Made by a program: the position numbers and the translations under genes. Source: Spirochaetia bacterium (GTDB lineage: Bacteria; Spirochaetota; Spirochaetia; PWKH01). Taken from it: a stretch of DNA of 8,286 nt. Under the pieces are notes generated by a model. It had not been told where the DNA came from. It did no database searches and saw only the letters and a program-made list of their open reading frames with translations. Location: positions 1-8,286 of the forward strand of contig SKXS01000283.1 of NCBI GenBank assembly GCA_007128345.1, in the 5' to 3' direction. Position 1 is the stretch's first letter, and every line of letters starts with the position of its first letter. Shown piece by piece: positions 6,391-8,286 of the stretch.

Positions 6391-6437
6391 CAGAGGGGTG
6401 TTTGCCGCATGTCATTGCGGCAATGCAGATGCCTCTG
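6391..6437 (+). other. Two-part RNA hairpin, possible structured leader
   Basis: The outer stem CAGAGG (6391-6396)/CCTCTG (6432-6437) and the inner stem TTGCCGCA (6402-6409)/TGCGGCAA (6416-6423) are both perfect, joined by an asymmetric internal loop, with a 6-nt apical loop. No U-run follows, so it is not a standard terminator of the SHOCT gene 42 bp upstream. The rest of 6350-6567 has no convincing coding frame. The element may be the 5' leader of the downstream cysteine-rich ORF/arsM transcript or a small RNA. It matches no riboswitch class I can identify. Confidence 0.35.
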
Positions 6438-6567
6438 GTGGTTCAGAGAGTCTTTTGAGACAACAGTACGTATTTATTGTGAGTGCATTCTCAAGTGACG
6501 TCTGTGCAAGGTGTGTAAGTATATGCTGCATGGGGAAAAGGGATCCTCAAGTCAAGGCAGGAGGAAT

Positions 6568-6687
6568 ATGGATTTTCTGTGCGGATGCAGAAATTTTAAC
6601 CGATGTGTTTGTTCTTGTATCGCACATAGGTCCTCAAAGAATACAGATATAACATGTTGCCAAGCTCAATGTGCATCATTACTATGA
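6568..6687 (+). CDS. Small cysteine-rich ORF upstream of arsM (39 aa)
   Basis: A 39-codon open frame starting ATG at 6568, with a perfect AGGAGG (6559-6564) upstream. The 3-nt spacing is shorter than usual. The predicted peptide has eight cysteines, at 5, 7, 13, 15, 17, 30, 31 and 35, in CGC, CVCSC, CC and CQAQC-like arrangements, plus His20. It has no hydrophobic helix and no signal peptide. The pattern of C-x-C pairs suggests soft-metal or metalloid binding (metallothionein-like), or a cysteine-sensing leader peptide. It ends 108 bp before arsM, whose own N-terminus is also Cys-rich. I recognise no family. It overlaps another open frame on the same strand (6386-6652), which has no comparable start signal. 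Whether it is translated is uncertain. Confidence 0.45.
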   Translation: MDFLCGCRNFNRCVCSCIAHRSSKNTDITCCQAQCASLL

Positions 6688-6735
6688 GTATATTGTAATC
6701 TGTATGGTATGTAATAATGATATTGTACTGATACT

Positions 6736-6767
6736 TTGATCTTATGTGGTGATTCCTTATAAAGGAA
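6736..6767 (+). promoter_or_regulatory. Promoter of arsM with palindrome over the -10 box
   Basis: TTGATC (6736-6741) and TATAAA (6758-6763) are 16 bp apart. Transcription would start near 6770, shortly before AGGAGG (6783-6788) and the ATG at 6796. The -10 box lies inside TTCCTT-ATA-AAGGAA (6753-6767), a perfect 6-bp inverted repeat, which could be an operator. It does not match an ArsR operator that I know. Confidence 0.5.
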
Positions 6768-6795
6768 CAGCGGTGAACTGCCAGGAGGGTATAGT

Positions 6796-7596
6796 ATGGA
6801 ACGTGTGACAAAAGATTTTGTGCGTAAACGGTATGCAGATATTGCACTATCCCAGCAAGGAGGATGCGGATGTTCTTGTGGTAGCTCTCCTGCATCTTGC
6901 TGTAATGAAGGATCTGAAGAGACTGTAGTACATACACCAGGAAGTGAGTTGGGCTATTCTCAGGATGAGCTGGATTCCGTCCCAGAAGGGGCAAACCTTG
7001 GACTTGGGTGCGGCAATCCGCAGGCTATAGCAGATCTGAAGGCCGGAGAGATAGTTGTAGACCTTGGAAGCGGTGCAGGTTTTGACTGCTTTCTCGCTGC
7101 CAAGCGTGTAGGTGATGCCGGCAAGGTAATTGGTGTTGATATGACCGAAGCTATGATTGATAAGGCACGAAGTAATGCTGAAAAATCTCAAGTGTCCAAT
7201 GTGGAATTCTTATTAGGTGAGATCGAGAATATCCCCTTGCCGGATAACACAGCTGATGTGGTAATCTCAAACTGCGTGATCAATCTCTCCCTTGATAAGC
7301 CGAAAGTATTTTCAGAAGCCTACCGGATACTCAAGCCGGGAGGCAGACTGGCTGTAACTGATATTGTTACCAGGGGGGAGATTCCCCAGGAATTGAAAGA
7401 TGATCCCCTGCTGCACAGCGCATGTATTTCTGGAGCTTCTCCCATGAGTGATGTGATCAGCATGATGGAGGAGGTTGGGTTTACTCATGTGTCTGTAGTA
7501 CCGAAAGGTGAGAGTAAACGGTTCATCAGTACGTGGGCTCCAGGGAGCAGTGCTGAGGATTACATAGTGTCAGCGGAGATATCCGGAATAAAGTAG
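6796..7596 (+). CDS. arsM: Arsenite S-adenosylmethionine methyltransferase ArsM
   Basis: Methylates arsenite (As(III), as a thiol adduct) with SAM, giving methylated and eventually volatile arsenicals; cytosolic. It is 266 aa, normal for bacterial ArsM. The family core GANLGLGCGNPQAIADLK (65-82) is followed by SAM motif I VVDLGSGAGFDCFLAA (87-102) and the acidic VIGVDMT (111-117). Next come GEIENIPLPDNTADVVISNC (141-160), CVINLS (160-165) and LKPGGRL (179-185). The arsenic-binding cysteines are all present: Cys35/36 at the N-terminus, Cys72, Cys160 and Cys210 in SACISGA, equivalent to the four catalytic cysteines known from algal ArsM. The N-terminus carries extra cysteines (24, 26, 28). The ATG has AGGAGG 7 nt upstream. 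No arsR, pump or reductase is near, so it appears to be a stand-alone detoxification gene. Confidence 0.95.
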   Translation: MERVTKDFVRKRYADIALSQQGGCGCSCGSSPASCCNEGSEETVVHTPGSELGYSQDELDSVPEGANLGLGCGNPQAIADLKAGEIVVDLGSGAGFDCFLAAKRVGDAGKVIGVDMTEAMIDKARSNAEKSQVSNVEFLLGEIENIPLPDNTADVVISNCVINLSLDKPKVFSEAYRILKPGGRLAVTDIVTRGEIPQELKDDPLLHSACISGASPMSDVISMMEEVGFTHVSVVPKGESKRFISTWAPGSSAEDYIVSAEISGIK

Positions 7597-7625
7597 CTAC
7601 GTGCTTGCATGCTGCAATATGAAAC

Positions 7626-7721
7626 TCAATCTGACATACACCATAGGACTGATGCTCTGCATGCGGTGCTCCAATCAAAAATCCGGAGAGTTTGATGAGG
7701 TGTCAGATTGAACATTTTTTT
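7626..7721 (+). terminator. Terminator-like long-range hairpin after arsM
   Basis: Perfect 11-bp arms TCAATCTGACA (7626-7636) and TGTCAGATTGA (7701-7711) enclose 64 nt and are followed by a seven-T run (7715-7721). Within the loop, CTCC and GGAG can form a small second stem. The U-run directly after the closing stem suggests Rho-independent termination, though the loop is much longer than in a simple terminator, so a branched fold would be needed. Confidence 0.45.
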
Positions 7722-7735
7722 CAGTATGGGAGTAA

Positions 7736-7873
7736 ATGAGCACCCAAGTACGTGCTCCTGACGGAGCTCTGCTTATGCCGGACCCATCCAAGGACCGGTA
7801 CATAGAATACAGGCTTTCCAATCAGCACATTGGATTGAACGCGGTATTGTCTCCCGCTTATGAGCTCTGCTGA
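7736..7873 (+). CDS. Possible small ORF (45 aa), unknown
   Basis: ATG at 7736, with a weak GGGAG (7728-7732) only 3 nt before it, opens a 45-codon frame with ordinary-looking composition (APDGALLMPDPSKDRYIEYR at 7-26). I recognise no family. It ends at a TGA after ELC, and the same frame continues for 15 more codons (7874-7918) to a TAA. The opposite strand is also open over much of this stretch but without a start codon of its own. It could be a small gene, a gene remnant or chance. Confidence 0.2.
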   Translation: MSTQVRAPDGALLMPDPSKDRYIEYRLSNQHIGLNAVLSPAYELC

Positions 7874-7999
7874 GCGTATGATAAATGGTATGAATTTTGT
7901 TTTATAGATGCTTTCAAATAATTATGAAATAAGAAAATGAATAAATATACCTAGGCGCTGATCACACTCGAGCTGGGGTACACCCTTGGAGGCTATACC
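7874..7999. other. AT-rich intergenic leader of the last gene
   Basis: The segment is AT-rich up to about 7950, then holds a GC-richer stretch. Candidate -10 elements such as TATACC (7946-7951) are weak and have no good -35, so I do not assign a promoter. GGAGG at 7988-7992 is the ribosome-binding site for the gene at 8000. No clear hairpin or repeat is seen. Confidence 0.4.
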
Positions 8000-8286
8000 A
8001 TGAAATTCGACAGTTCAGAAGAATTATTTGAGGAATTTAAGAACTCCTTTTCCTACGGCTCACGGACAGACCTAAATTTCAAGTTCCTGAAGAATCTATG
8101 TACCCAAGATGCTGCAAATTTTTTTCAGGAACTTTTATGGAAGATGGGAGACTCGTTTAATGACGGAAATCTTGAGCGTCTGATTGAGCATGTGTATGCG
8201 TGGCAGATCCGGGGGTATACCGGGGTTAATGAAAATTACACCTATGAGGAGGGTCCCTTTACCCCTATTAAAAAACCTGTTTCCGA
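8000..8286 (+). CDS. N-terminus of a protein resembling glycine/betaine reductase selenoprotein B family (partial)
   Basis: Begins ATG at 8000 with GGAGG 7 nt upstream and stays open to the window edge (95 complete codons). The N-terminal region is mostly helical and acidic (DSSEELFEEFKNSF, 4-17; FFQELLWKMGDSF, 41-53; LERLIEHVYAWQIRGY, 58-73). It then reaches PFTPIKKPVS near residues 86-95. In glycine/sarcosine/betaine reductase selenoprotein B-like proteins a similar proline-rich phrase (FTPL-x-KPLSES) leads into the first strand of the catalytic domain, which is the basis of this call. The catalytic region lies beyond the window, so neither a selenocysteine nor the function can be confirmed. 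It lies downstream of arsM in the same direction, but a terminator-like hairpin and 403 bp separate them. Confidence 0.4.
   Translation, partial: MKFDSSEELFEEFKNSFSYGSRTDLNFKFLKNLCTQDAANFFQELLWKMGDSFNDGNLERLIEHVYAWQIRGYTGVNENYTYEEGPFTPIKKPVS

Noticed and set aside
6386..6652. 88-codon plus-strand frame between the SHOCT gene and arsM
   Set aside because: No ribosome-binding site at its start, it runs through the hairpin at 6391-6437, its composition is not protein-like, and it overlaps the better-supported Cys-rich ORF.
7730..7921. Minus-strand open frame opposite the 45-codon ORF
   Set aside because: About 60 codons open but no ATG and no ribosome-binding site; likely a shadow frame.

Overview
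The window holds eight complete protein-coding genes, one strong but unproven small cysteine-rich ORF, one weak small ORF, and one gene cut by the right edge. Base composition is moderate, Shine-Dalgarno sites are strong (AGGAGG type), promoters look sigma70/sigmaA-like, and no mobile element, rRNA, tRNA or CRISPR array is visible. The organism is bacterial. A plant-type acyl-ACP thioesterase next to a stand-alone cyclic-nucleotide-binding-domain protein and a CpdA-like phosphodiesterase would fit a spirochaete or an anaerobic Firmicute-like bacterium; this assignment is inference and is weak.

Left part (1-2845): an acyl-ACP thioesterase on the minus strand diverges from a class I SAM-dependent methyltransferase on the plus strand. 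A four-helix membrane protein of unknown function follows, with its own extended -10 promoter. Its 3' end overlaps the 3' end of the next, convergent gene by 9 bp.

Middle part (2837-5759): four minus-strand genes. In transcription order they are a CpdA-like class III cyclic nucleotide phosphodiesterase, a six-helix membrane protein (TTG start), a protein made of a single cyclic-nucleotide-binding domain, and a retinol-dehydrogenase-like SDR oxidoreductase with its own promoter. The first three look like a small cyclic-nucleotide module. However, the binding-domain protein has lost the phosphate-binding arginine. The phosphodiesterase and the binding-domain gene both appear to have promoters placed for leaderless mRNAs.

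Right part (5760-8286): a short SHOCT-domain membrane protein has a promoter with two stacked inverted repeats. Next comes a 218-bp non-coding stretch with a well-formed RNA hairpin, then a 39-codon ORF with eight cysteines, then arsM (arsenite S-adenosylmethionine methyltransferase) with all expected catalytic cysteines. A terminator-like hairpin follows arsM, then a weak 45-codon ORF. The start of a further gene, whose N-terminus resembles the glycine/sarcosine/betaine reductase selenoprotein B-like family, runs off the end. No arsR, arsenite pump or arsenate reductase is present. The cysteine-rich ORF directly in front of arsM is the best candidate here for something undescribed.
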